NCBI RefSeq assembly: GCF_019218635.1
Contig: NZ_JAHUZB010000001.1
Coordinates: forward strand, 698,142-762,141
Direction: 5' to 3'
Origin: Enterococcus alishanensis
GTDB taxonomy: Bacteria; Bacillota; Bacilli; Lactobacillales; Enterococcaceae
DNA: 64,000 nucleotides
This document shows positions 36,379 through 46,540 of the stretch, piece by piece; position 1 is the first letter of the stretch, and each line of letters starts with the position of its first letter. Under the pieces are notes generated by a model. It made no database searches. It was not told the origin of the DNA and saw nothing but the letters and a program-made list of their open reading frames with translations. Made by a program: the position numbers and the translations under genes.

Positions 36379-37569
36379 ATGAAAAAAGAGGTATTTTTAC
36401 AAAAGTTGAAGCGTCAAATTTATGATGGTAAATATCTTTTAGGTATATCCACAGCAACAGGAATGAGTGCAATTAATGCAAAAGAGGGTGGGGCGGATAT
36501 GATTCTTGCCCTAAACTCAGGAAAATTTAGGCAAATGGGTCGAAGTTCATTAGGTGGCTATCTTCCATTTGCCAATAGTAATGAACTGGTAAAGAATTTC
36601 TCGACAAGAGAGTTGCTACCAATACTTGCAGATTTTCCTGTTCTGTTTGGTGTAAATGCGACAGATCCATTGATGGATTCAAAAGAGTTAATTAAGTATA
36701 TTGGCGAAAGTAATTTTACCGGTATAGTCAATTATCCGACAATTAGTTTGATTGATGGGCAATTTAAAGAAGCTTTGGATGAACAGGGTATTTCCTTTTC
36801 TCAAGAAGTAGAATTTATTGCTGAAGCAAAGAAGAATGGATTGTTTACCATGGGGTTTATCACAAACACTGAGGAAGTGAGGCTGATGGATCAAGCAAAA
36901 CCTGATATCATTTGTATTCATTTAGGACTTACTGAAGGTGGAAGTTTGGGTGCTAAAAAGATGCGTTCTTTTGAAAATATGTTATCGACAATTCAAGAAA
37001 TAACAGCGTTACTAAAGAGTAGGAATTCAGCGAGCATTATTATGGTATACGGAGGACCTATTAATGATTTAATAGAGGCTCGGTATATTTATAATCAATT
37101 TCCAGAAATAAAAGGATATATTGGTGGATCAACATTTGAAAGAATTAATTCTGAACAAATTTTATCTTCACAAATCAAATCTTTTAAAGATGCGACACAT
37201 ACTCAGCATGACAATTTAACGATTCAAATTTTAGAAGGCATAGAGAAATACTATGATTATGTAGATTTTATAAAAAAGTATATCAGTGAGAATTATTCTA
37301 CGCCAATTTATATCAGTGAACTGGCTGAATTTACTAACTTATCACCCAGCTATCTGAGTGACTTATTTAAGAAGAAAACGGGGATCAGTTTTACAGAATA
37401 TCTAATTAAGTTTCGACTGAATAAATCAATTGAATTAATGAATTCTACTGATTTAAAATTGGTGGAAATAGCAGATTTAGTTGGCTATCCAGATTACGCC
37501 CAATTCAACAAAATATTCAAAAAGTATATGAAGAAACCACCAAAAGAATACAAAAAATCTAATATATAA
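36379..37569 (+). CDS. AraC-type regulator fused to a PEP-hydrolase-like TIM barrel
   Basis: 396 residues. Residues 1-275 form a TIM barrel of the phosphoenolpyruvate-hydrolase-like family (PF09370 type), clearly related to the enzyme-like protein at 38883-39713: both share GGADM, NSG(K/R), TDP, N(Y/F)PT and LIDG motifs in order. Residues about 295-396 are an AraC DNA-binding domain with two helix-turn-helices (YISELAEFTNLSPSYLSDLF; LVEIADLVGYPDYAQFNKIF). The enzyme's Cys in VCGTDP is Asn here (VNATDP), so the barrel is probably a ligand sensor, not a catalyst. Likely activator of the two genes downstream. ATG follows CTGAGAGGTAG. Confidence 0.8.
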   Translation: MKKEVFLQKLKRQIYDGKYLLGISTATGMSAINAKEGGADMILALNSGKFRQMGRSSLGGYLPFANSNELVKNFSTRELLPILADFPVLFGVNATDPLMDSKELIKYIGESNFTGIVNYPTISLIDGQFKEALDEQGISFSQEVEFIAEAKKNGLFTMGFITNTEEVRLMDQAKPDIICIHLGLTEGGSLGAKKMRSFENMLSTIQEITALLKSRNSASIIMVYGGPINDLIEARYIYNQFPEIKGYIGGSTFERINSEQILSSQIKSFKDATHTQHDNLTIQILEGIEKYYDYVDFIKKYISENYSTPIYISELAEFTNLSPSYLSDLFKKKTGISFTEYLIKFRLNKSIELMNSTDLKLVEIADLVGYPDYAQFNKIFKKYMKKPPKEYKKSNI

Positions 37570-37585
37570 ACTATTTTCCAGTATA

Positions 37586-37599
37586 ATAAAACGTTTTCA
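37586..37599 (-). promoter_or_regulatory. Candidate cre site upstream of the Tm-1-like gene
   Basis: On the minus strand TGAAAACGTTTTAT matches the cre consensus except for the last two bases. It lies in the 92-base gap before the Tm-1-like gene. Confidence 0.4.
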
Positions 37600-37661
37600 A
37601 CCGATACTTGAAATCATATACTTACCTTGTAAGCAGGAAATTAAAAAGGAGGTATAAATAA

Positions 37662-38879
37662 TTGAAAACGGTAGCTTTAGTCGGTACATTCGATTCGAAA
37701 GGAACAGAGTATCAATACATTAAACAACTTTTAGAAAAACTTGATTTAAATGTCTTTACTATTCACACAGGTGTTTTCGAATCCTCATTTGTACCAGACG
37801 TTGATGTCTCTGAGATCGCTGAACAAGTTGGTGAAAATATTGCTCAGATTCGTCAACGAAATGATAGGGCATATGCAACGGAAATTTTAGCTAAGGGTTT
37901 GGAGATTTTATTACCTAAGCTGTATGAAGAGAATTTATTTGAGGGTGTCCTTTCTTTTGGTGGAACGGGTGGCACTTCTTTAGTAGCTCCCGGTATGCGT
38001 CAATTACCAATTGGATTACCAAAATTAATTGTTTCAACAGTTGCTTCAGGGGATACTAGTGTTTATGTTGGTACAAGTGATATTATCATGATGCCATCGA
38101 TCGTTGATGTTTCAGGTTTAAATAAAATTTCTAAAAGGATTTTTGGAAACGCGGTTTCCGCAATGGCAGGATTGTTAAACTACCGATTTGAAACAGAAGA
38201 GGATGAACGTCCTTTAATTGCAACAACAATGTTTGGCGTCACTACTCCGGCGGTAAATTATGCGAGAGAGTATCTTGAAAAAAATGGATACGAAGTTTTA
38301 GTTTTTCATGCTACAGGCGTTGGTGGTCGAACAATGGAATCGTTAATTTCAGATGGCTATTTTAAAGGAGTTCTCGATCTTACGACTACAGAGTGGGCAG
38401 ATCAACTTGTTGGCGGGATTCTAAATGCTGGAGAAAAAAGACTTGAAGCTGCAGCCTTAGCCAAAGTTCCTCAAGTAGTTTCACTTGGTGCAATGGACAT
38501 GGTCAACTTTGGTCCATTTGATACTGTGCCAGAGAAATTTAAAGAAAGATTGTTTTATAAGCATAATCCTACGGTTACTTTGATGAGAACAACAGTGGAG
38601 GAAAATAAAAAACTAGGACAAATAATTGCAGAAAAATTAAATTTAGTTCAAATAGAAACTGTCTTAACCATCCCTAAAAATGGTTTTTCAGGTATTGATG
38701 TTGTAGACGGTCCTTTTTATTATCCAGAAGCAGACCTTGCGTTGATTGATGCATTAAAGAAACATTTAAATAATGAAAAAGTAAAATTGATTGAATTAGA
38801 CTATGCTATAAACGATCAAGCTTTTGCGGAATTTTCAGCACAGCAGTTGATTAATCTGATTGATAAGAAAGGAAATTAA
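37662..38879 (+). CDS. Tm-1-like ATP-binding domain protein (UPF0261 family)
   Basis: 405 residues spanning the whole UPF0261 family: VALVGTFDSKGTEYQYIKQL at the N-terminus, LSFGGTGGTSLVAPGMRQLP, STVASGDTSVYVGTSDI, TTMFGVTTPAVNYAREYLE, FHATGVGGRTMESLI and SLGAMDMVNFG. In the tomato antiviral protein Tm-1 this domain is fused to a TIM barrel like the one encoded next; in bacteria the two are usually separate neighbours. The biochemical role is not established. It starts with TTG eight bases after AAAGGAGGT, a strong site that fixes the unusual start. Three bases separate it from the next gene. Confidence 0.85.
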   Translation: MKTVALVGTFDSKGTEYQYIKQLLEKLDLNVFTIHTGVFESSFVPDVDVSEIAEQVGENIAQIRQRNDRAYATEILAKGLEILLPKLYEENLFEGVLSFGGTGGTSLVAPGMRQLPIGLPKLIVSTVASGDTSVYVGTSDIIMMPSIVDVSGLNKISKRIFGNAVSAMAGLLNYRFETEEDERPLIATTMFGVTTPAVNYAREYLEKNGYEVLVFHATGVGGRTMESLISDGYFKGVLDLTTTEWADQLVGGILNAGEKRLEAAALAKVPQVVSLGAMDMVNFGPFDTVPEKFKERLFYKHNPTVTLMRTTVEENKKLGQIIAEKLNLVQIETVLTIPKNGFSGIDVVDGPFYYPEADLALIDALKKHLNNEKVKLIELDYAINDQAFAEFSAQQLINLIDKKGN

Positions 38880-38882
38880 ATT

Positions 38883-39713
38883 ATGAATACTCAAACAAGA
38901 AAAGACATTATTAGTTCTTTTAAAGAAAAAGTTAAAACTGGTGATATTTTGGTTGGTGTCGGTGCAGGAACAGGAATCACCGCTAAAAGTAGTGAAGCTG
39001 GCGGGGCAGATATGCTAATTATTTATAATTCGGGACGCTATCGAATGGCTGGAAGAGGATCACTAGCAGGACTTCTTTCTTATGGAGACGCAAATCAAAT
39101 CGTTGTAGAAATGGGACAAGAAGTTTTGCCCGTGGTTAAAGAAACACCTGTTTTAGCTGGAGTTTGTGGAACTGATCCGTTTCGCGTAATGGACGTTTAC
39201 TTAAAACAATTGAAAGAACAAGGATTTAATGGGGTACAAAATTTTCCAACAGTCGGATTGATTGATGGTGTTTTTAGACAGAACCTTGAAGAAACTGGAA
39301 TGGGATATGGCTTAGAAGTTGAAATGATCAAAAAAGCTCACGAATTGGATATGCTAACTACGCCATATGTATTTGATCCAGAACAAGCTAGAAAAATGGC
39401 GGAAGCGGGAGCTGACATCTTAGTTGCTCACATGGGATTAACTACTAAAGGAACTATTGGAGCAAAAACAGCACTAACTTTAGATGATTGTGTTAAAAAA
39501 ATCGAAGCAATTATCCAGGCAGGAAGAGAAGTTAATCCTGAAATTATGGTAATTTGTCATGGAGGGCCGATTGCTGAACCGGAAGATGCCAAGTATGTAA
39601 TTGAAAAAACAGAGGGAATTGATGGATTCTTCGGTGCTTCGAGCATTGAACGTTTTGCAGCAGAAAAAGGTATACGAGAACAAACAGCGGCTTTTAAAGA
39701 TATAAAAAAATAA
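38883..39713 (+). CDS. TIM-barrel PEP-hydrolase-like protein, Tm-1 C-terminal-domain type
   Basis: 276-residue phosphoenolpyruvate mutase/hydrolase-superfamily barrel (PF09370 type). Landmarks are [75 protein letters not shown] and [13 protein letters not shown]. Together with the Tm-1-like gene it forms a two-gene unit equivalent to plant Tm-1. The product and substrate are unknown. Its paralogous barrel is the sensor of the regulator encoded just upstream. Followed by a strong terminator. Confidence 0.8.
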   Translation: MNTQTRKDIISSFKEKVKTGDILVGVGAGTGITAKSSEAGGADMLIIYNSGRYRMAGRGSLAGLLSYGDANQIVVEMGQEVLPVVKETPVLAGVCGTDPFRVMDVYLKQLKEQGFNGVQNFPTVGLIDGVFRQNLEETGMGYGLEVEMIKKAHELDMLTTPYVFDPEQARKMAEAGADILVAHMGLTTKGTIGAKTALTLDDCVKKIEAIIQAGREVNPEIMVICHGGPIAEPEDAKYVIEKTEGIDGFFGASSIERFAAEKGIREQTAAFKDIKK

Positions 39714-39723
39714 ATAATTGATA

Positions 39724-39765
39724 AAAAAACTAGATTGATCATGATGATTAATCTAGTTTTTTTTG
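39724..39765 (+). terminator. Terminator of the Tm-1-like operon
   Basis: AAAAAACTAGATT pairs with AATCTAGTTTTTT around a short loop, with additional T after the stem; the symmetrical A/T flanks make it bidirectional. Confidence 0.88.
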
Positions 39766-39943
39766 TTTTTAAAAGTAATCAGGCGAGCTTTGATGCAATG
39801 TTTATTTTAGAAACATATGATTTCAAAAATACTTTAAATTATTGAACATCAGAAAAATTTCCTACCCTTAGGAAAAATATCAAAATGAAAGTAAAAAAAT
39901 TTGACTGTACAATGAAATTATAAAAGAAGAGGAGGAATTCAAA

Positions 39944-40255
39944 ATGACAACGAAAGTACTATTAATATGTGGAACAGGTGCTTCATCTGGTTTTATGGCA
40001 GCAAATGCAAGAAAAGCAGCAAAGAAAGAGGGATTAGATTTTGAAATCAAAGCCAAAAGCGAGTCAGAAATTACTGATTACTTAAATGAAATTGATATTT
40101 TATTGGTTGCGCCCCATTTAAAGTACATGTTGAATGAAGTTAAAGAGGAAGCGGAAGCTGCAGGAGTCAAAAGTGCGATTATCCCGCAAAAAGTTTATGG
40201 TGCACTAGATGGAAAAGGTTTAATAGAAGAGGTAAAGCAATTAAAAGAAGAATAA
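39944..40255 (+). CDS. Lactose/cellobiose-family PTS EIIB component
   Basis: 103 residues. Phosphorylatable Cys9 in LLICGTGASSGFMAANARKA. The fold and length match CelA/LicB-type EIIB. Preceded by AGAGGAGG. First gene of a five-gene operon (EIIB, regulator, EIIA, EIIC, GH1) for a beta-glucoside-type sugar. Confidence 0.9.
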   Translation: MTTKVLLICGTGASSGFMAANARKAAKKEGLDFEIKAKSESEITDYLNEIDILLVAPHLKYMLNEVKEEAEAAGVKSAIIPQKVYGALDGKGLIEEVKQLKEE

Positions 40256-40271
40256 ACATTGGGTGATGTCA

Positions 40272-42158
40272 TTGGATAAAGAATTAGCACTACTTAAATA
40301 TCTGAAACGTAATACAGGCGTTCGTATTACTTCTAGAAAATTAGCAGAATACTTGGACGTATCCACTAGAACAATTAGAAATTATATTAAAAGAATAAAT
40401 GAGAATGAGCCAAACCTAATTATTTCAGATTCAAACGGGTACCAAATTAATCTGGAGAAAAATTATAAAGATATTGATAGTAATAATATCGAAAGCCAAC
40501 GTAAAATCTATATTCTGCGACGATTAATTAAAAATGTTCATCGTGGTTTAGATTTATATGATTTGGCGGATAGTTTATATATATCTGAGTCAACATTGAA
40601 GTCAACCATCAATTCTATCAATAAAGACATTAAACAATGGAATGTCACAATAAAAAGTCGAGATTTTAAAATATATATTGACGGCAATCAATATGCAATT
40701 CGACACTTACTCCTAAATATTCTAAATCAGTCATCAGTTGAAAATTTTAGCCTTTCTCATGAAATTCAAGAAATACTTGGACCGAATATTAAGTTAGATG
40801 ATTTATACAAAATATGTTTGAAATACCTTGGCGCTGAGACAAGTAATACCTTTTTCTTAAAAAATCTCGTTTTCCATCTTTCAATTGCCTTAGATAGAGC
40901 AACCACAGAACTTTTAGCTCCTCAAAATTTTTCAAATGACGTTGTTGAAGAAATTATCAAAGAAATTCAAGATAACTATTCGTTGTATTTTATTAAAGAA
41001 GATTTAGACGAGTTTGATGAGCTTTTCGAGCAAATTTATCATCGGAAATTTGATGTTTCTAAAGGGAAAAGTGAGAAACATATCAATAAAATTAGCATCA
41101 TGTTAAAAGAACTTGAAAATGTTTATGGTATAAGTTTTGAAAATGAAGATTTTAAAAATCGGCTCTTGATTCATATCAACAGCCTTTATCAACGTGCGAA
41201 AAAAAATATTTTCTCCAGAAATTTAAGCTTTGAGAAGATTAAGGTCAAATATCCAATTTTATTTGATATCGCAGTATATTTAGCTTCACTTCTTGAAAAA
41301 AATTTAAATATTGAAGTTAACGATGATGAGATCGCTTTTCTAGCCTTACATATAGGTGCTTTTTTAGAAAGTGAACCAGCATCATCAAACTTACGATTGA
41401 AAACAGCGATTGTTACGCCAGGATATTTAGATGAAGGCACACAAATTGCAAATCAAATTAAGCGTGAATTTTCAAATGATTTATTGGTTACTGATGTCCT
41501 AGATGTAGATATTTTTGATCAAGTGACGGATTCTTTTGATTTAATTATTACGAACTTCCCAATGACTGATCTTTGGCAGCTAAAGAACAGTACCACCAAA
41601 CAAGTAACCGTTCATGATAGCATTTTACCGGTAGAAAAGAATGAACTATGGGAAGCGATTCGTGAAATAAAAAGTGACTACTATAGCGAAGAAATAACTG
41701 TTTTGCTGAATAAAACTTTAAAAAAGAGCAATTTTTTAACTAATTACAGTGGCAAAACATATAAAGAGGCATTAAAAGATATTTCTGATCATTTATTCAA
41801 AAGTGGCTCAGTGGATAAAAAATATTTTGAGCAGCTGACTGAACGGGAACAGGCTTCTTTTACAAGCTTTCCTAGTGGAATCGCGATTCCTCATACTTTA
41901 AGAATGGAAGCAAAAAAAACTGATGTAGCTATTATGATTCCAAAGGAAGAAATTCAGTGGGGAGATAATAAAGTAAAGCTTATTGTTGGCATTTCAATCA
42001 ATAAAGAAGATAGACAGATTTTTAATAAAGTTTTTCAGCGCTTTGTAGAGATAATCTCGGCAGAGGAAAATGTTACAAAATTGAGTAAACAGATGGATTT
42101 GAATGAATTTTTGAACTTATTAATTCAATTAATGAGCGAGGACAACTATTACGAATAA
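40272..42158 (+). CDS. LicR/BglG-type PRD transcriptional activator with EII-like domains
   Basis: About 628 residues. N-terminal HTH (RITSRKLAEYLDVSTRTIRN), a second HTH region near 90-120, and two PTS regulation domains (about 180-400; conserved His in HINSLYQRA and LALHIGAF). A degenerate EIIB-like segment without the usual Cys follows, then a C-terminal EIIA domain with its histidine in SGIAIPHTLRME. HPr and the operon's EIIs probably phosphorylate it to report sugar flux. Start is uncertain: TTG 40272 is favoured by GGGTGATG upstream, with GTG 40263 and ATG 40266 as alternatives. Lying inside the operon, it likely activates the operon promoter. Confidence 0.85.
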   Translation: MDKELALLKYLKRNTGVRITSRKLAEYLDVSTRTIRNYIKRINENEPNLIISDSNGYQINLEKNYKDIDSNNIESQRKIYILRRLIKNVHRGLDLYDLADSLYISESTLKSTINSINKDIKQWNVTIKSRDFKIYIDGNQYAIRHLLLNILNQSSVENFSLSHEIQEILGPNIKLDDLYKICLKYLGAETSNTFFLKNLVFHLSIALDRATTELLAPQNFSNDVVEEIIKEIQDNYSLYFIKEDLDEFDELFEQIYHRKFDVSKGKSEKHINKISIMLKELENVYGISFENEDFKNRLLIHINSLYQRAKKNIFSRNLSFEKIKVKYPILFDIAVYLASLLEKNLNIEVNDDEIAFLALHIGAFLESEPASSNLRLKTAIVTPGYLDEGTQIANQIKREFSNDLLVTDVLDVDIFDQVTDSFDLIITNFPMTDLWQLKNSTTKQVTVHDSILPVEKNELWEAIREIKSDYYSEEITVLLNKTLKKSNFLTNYSGKTYKEALKDISDHLFKSGSVDKKYFEQLTEREQASFTSFPSGIAIPHTLRMEAKKTDVAIMIPKEEIQWGDNKVKLIVGISINKEDRQIFNKVFQRFVEIISAEENVTKLSKQMDLNEFLNLLIQLMSEDNYYE

Positions 42159-42174
42159 GTAAGGAGGCATAATA

Positions 42175-42510
42175 ATGGAATTAGGTATTAGTAGAGATGA
42201 GCTCAATATTATCTCTATGAATGTTATTTTGCATGCTGGGAATGCCCGTGACTTAAATATGTCTGTTTTGGACATGTTAGCGGAAAATGACAAAAATTAT
42301 ATAGCAATCGAAGAGAAAATTAATAGTGCAAAGAAAGAATTAAATGAAGCTCATAAGTTTCAGACAGATATGATTCAGTTAGAAGCTAATGATAAGGAAG
42401 TTCCTTTTTCTGTCCTTTTAATTCATGCGCAAGATACTTTGATGACTATTACAAGCGAAGTTTTGATGACTGAAAAAATGGTGAAAATTTTTAAGAATAA
42501 GGAGGACTAA
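42175..42510 (+). CDS. Lactose/cellobiose-family PTS EIIA component
   Basis: 111 residues, helical EIIA of the LacF/CelC type. Phosphorylated histidine is His84 in LLIHAQDTLMT. It delivers phosphate from HPr to the EIIB at 39944. ATG follows AAGGAGGCATAATA. Confidence 0.9.
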   Translation: MELGISRDELNIISMNVILHAGNARDLNMSVLDMLAENDKNYIAIEEKINSAKKELNEAHKFQTDMIQLEANDKEVPFSVLLIHAQDTLMTITSEVLMTEKMVKIFKNKED

Positions 42511-42513
42511 ATT

Positions 42514-43755
42514 ATGGATAATTTGACAAACTGGATGACGGATAAATTTGCACCAAAAGTAAATAAAATTGTAAAAAATCCTTGGATTGCATCTATCCAA
42601 GAATCAATTTTGACTGGTATGCCTATGATTTTCATCGGATCATTTGTTACAGTATTGTCTCTTGTGAGGGACATTTGGCCAGCTTTTCCAGATTTTTCAT
42701 TGCTGAGTACGTTTAGTTTTGGGTTGTTTTCTCTTTTTATGTCATATTTGCTTCCAGAAGCGATTATGAATAATAAGGGTTATAAATCAGCTGCAAAGCC
42801 CGCAGGTTTAGCAGGTATTGCTTTTTTCTTAATGCTCGTTTATCCAACAATTGATGACGGAAAAGGGATAATTACTCTAACTACTGCAGAATTAGGTACT
42901 GGTGGTATGTTGGTGGCGTTGGTAGCAGGACTATTTGTCGGCTTAGTTATGACAATTGCATCAAAATATCAACTTATCGGAGAAGACTCTGCTTTGCCAG
43001 ATTTTGTTGCCGCATGGTTTAATACAATACTTCCAATTACCTTAATTTTATTGGTAGGCTGGATCTTTACTTTCCAAATGCATTTCAATATGAGTGCTGC
43101 AATAATGACAGCTTTACAGCCGTTAGTAAATATTGGTGGAAGTTTTGGTGGCTTCGTCTTAATTGTTTTTCTTGGTTATTCATTTCTATACTCATTTGGG
43201 ATTTCCTCGTGGATTATCTATCCGGTGGAAATTGCAATTGCTTTACCAGCTATCGCAGAGAATGCCCGAAACGCCGCTAATGGTTTACCAGCAACAAATA
43301 TTTTTACTGAAGAAGTAGTGGGTATGTTTGTTATCGGTGGGGGTGGTGCTACATTGGCACTTTGTATAATGATGACGTTTATGGCTAAATCATCTCGAAT
43401 GAAAATAGTTGGTCGGGCGGCGATAATTCCTTCGATTTTTAATATTAACGAACCAGTTGTATTTGGTGCACCCATAGCATTTAATCCAACTTTGATGATT
43501 CCAATGTGGATTATGGGTTTATTAGGTCCTATCTCAGCTTGGATAGTCATGAGGATTGGGCTTGTACCAATTCCAGAACACGTTTTTGATCTTTGGTATT
43601 TACCAGCACCAATATTTGCGTATATTTCAACTAATTCGATTAATGGATTAATTTATACAGTCGCATTATTTGTTATCTCATGGTTTGTTTATTTACCATT
43701 TTTTAAAGTATATGATAAACAAGCAATTCTTGAAGAAGCTGCTGAGGAGGCTTAA
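42514..43755 (+). CDS. Lactose/cellobiose-family PTS EIIC permease
   Basis: 413 residues, about ten membrane segments. The family region FNINEPVVFGAPIAFNPTLM (near 308-328) lies in the substrate-binding part. Start ATG after AAGGAGG. It begins three bases after the EIIA stop and is followed three bases later by the GH1 gene. Slightly shorter than typical CelB (about 430-450), mostly at the N-terminus. Confidence 0.9.
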   Translation: MDNLTNWMTDKFAPKVNKIVKNPWIASIQESILTGMPMIFIGSFVTVLSLVRDIWPAFPDFSLLSTFSFGLFSLFMSYLLPEAIMNNKGYKSAAKPAGLAGIAFFLMLVYPTIDDGKGIITLTTAELGTGGMLVALVAGLFVGLVMTIASKYQLIGEDSALPDFVAAWFNTILPITLILLVGWIFTFQMHFNMSAAIMTALQPLVNIGGSFGGFVLIVFLGYSFLYSFGISSWIIYPVEIAIALPAIAENARNAANGLPATNIFTEEVVGMFVIGGGGATLALCIMMTFMAKSSRMKIVGRAAIIPSIFNINEPVVFGAPIAFNPTLMIPMWIMGLLGPISAWIVMRIGLVPIPEHVFDLWYLPAPIFAYISTNSINGLIYTVALFVISWFVYLPFFKVYDKQAILEEAAEEA

Positions 43756-45210
<1,455 letters not shown>

Positions 45211-45676
45211 TCGGTTGATCTTAAGATAATTAGAAAATAGTTTATCCCTATCTAAATTCATTCAATATGGATTTAAATAGGGTTGCTTTGTGTATTGCAA
45301 ATAAATTTATAACTTTCCTAAAAATGCTTCTCAAAAATATACGGCAGATACTTTGTAGATTGATTTGGAAGAATAAAATATGAATAATCAATCATTTAGA
45401 AATTCATTATCCTGTTTTTGCTTGTCTATATTTATAAAGATAGTCCGGAATTATTAAAAAATATGGTTTCGAATAATGGGGGACATTTCCTAAGATTTTT
45501 AAAATGTGTGGGAAAATGGATCATTTGTGTTTTGGTAAAGATATTTTGGAATGAAAAGATGCCACTAGTAATTTAGGTCATCAAAAGACTTTACTTTATA
45601 TACAGGAATCACCCGAAAAAATCAAAATACTTCTTGACCTCTTCGGGTGATAGCTTTAAATTATGCGATTAGATTT
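45211..45676. other. 466-base intergenic region after the cellobiose-type operon
   Basis: It contains a weak hairpin (CCCTAT.TAAAT with ATTTA.ATAGGG, about 45246-45283) lacking a T run, which may end the operon. An unsupported open stretch of about 60 codons follows near 45390-45575, with no RBS-linked start and no recognisable motif. A long-looped inverted repeat lies at the right end. No confident gene. Confidence 0.4.
45608..45651. terminator. Inverted repeat downstream of the SDR gene
   Basis: ATCACCCGAA and TTCGGGTGAT are perfect 10-base inverted copies separated by 24 bases, without a T tract on either side. It sits 26 bases after the minus-strand SDR stop, so it may be a pause/terminator or a protected 3-prime end. 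Confidence 0.4.
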
Positions 45677-46528
45677 TTAACCAAATCTTGTAATATCAGG
45701 ATTTTTACCAGATAACATATCCTGAATTCTTCCCCCAATGAGTGCATTGTAAATTGGATGGGTTAGAATGTAGAATTGCTCTTCTTCGATTGCTTGGAAA
45801 ATAAGCATTCCTACTGAATCAATTGGTGTACCAGTTTCAATAAATTGATTAATTGATTCTATTGCAACTTTATATGATTCACTTGAATAGTAAGGGTCAT
45901 CATTAATTTTGAATCTTTCGGGTCGCCGTTCTTGCGAATGATGTAATGTTGTTTGGACAAACCCAGGGCAATACACAGAAATGCCTATATTAGCTTGTGC
46001 TAGTTGTAAATCAATTTGAGCTGTTTCGCTAGTTAGAACAGCAGCATGCTTGGTGGCATTATATGGTCCGGTATTGGGATAAGCAATTGTTCCAGCAACT
46101 GAAGCGACATTTACAATATGACAAGGGGTTCCTTGTTTCAACATAATTGGAATAACTTCATGCATGCCATAAATTTGCGACATTAGATTGATATCGACTG
46201 TCCATCGCCAATCTTGAGTGGGGAGCTCCCAAATTCGTCCACTCATACAAATGCCAGCATTGTTAATCAGTAAATCAATGGTTCCAAAAGTGTCAATAGC
46301 TATTTTCACCATCTCTTGAACGTTTTCCTCTAAAGAAACATCATAAGTCAACGCGATACCTTCAGCACCCATTTTTTTACAAGATGTTAAGGTTTTTTCT
46401 GCCGATCCAGGTTCAATATCAACTAAAACTAACTTCATTTCACGCCTAGCGGCTTCTTTTGCAAATTCAGCACCAAATCCATTTCCAGCTCCCGTGATGA
46501 CAGCAGTTCTTCCTTTAAAATCCTTCAT
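45677..46528 (-). CDS. Short-chain dehydrogenase/reductase (SDR)
   Basis: 283-residue classical SDR. Cofactor motif TGAGNGFGAEFA near residue 12, LINNAGI near 88, catalytic Ser in NVASVAGT and Tyr/Lys in GPYNATKHAA. The Asp in LVDIEPGS after the second strand predicts NAD(H) preference. It oxidises or reduces an alcohol/ketone. It is 12 bases downstream of a flavin- and Fe-S-containing enoate-reductase gene on the same strand, so the pair probably processes one enone/ketone substrate in sequence. The extended C-terminus (about 190-283) may contribute to substrate binding. Confidence 0.85.
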   Translation of the reverse strand: MKDFKGRTAVITGAGNGFGAEFAKEAARREMKLVLVDIEPGSAEKTLTSCKKMGAEGIALTYDVSLEENVQEMVKIAIDTFGTIDLLINNAGICMSGRIWELPTQDWRWTVDINLMSQIYGMHEVIPIMLKQGTPCHIVNVASVAGTIAYPNTGPYNATKHAAVLTSETAQIDLQLAQANIGISVYCPGFVQTTLHHSQERRPERFKINDDPYYSSESYKVAIESINQFIETGTPIDSVGMLIFQAIEEEQFYILTHPIYNALIGGRIQDMLSGKNPDITRFG

Positions 46529-46540
46529 GGTTTGTCCTCC

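Noticed and set aside
39901..39924. Promoter TTGACT ... TATAAA before the cellobiose-type operon
   Set aside because: The spacer is only 12 bases, too short to be convincing, though an activator-dependent promoter remains possible.
45390..45575. Open stretch of about 60 codons after the cellobiose-type operon
   Set aside because: No RBS-linked start, no motif, and AT-rich composition that easily gives such stretches by chance.
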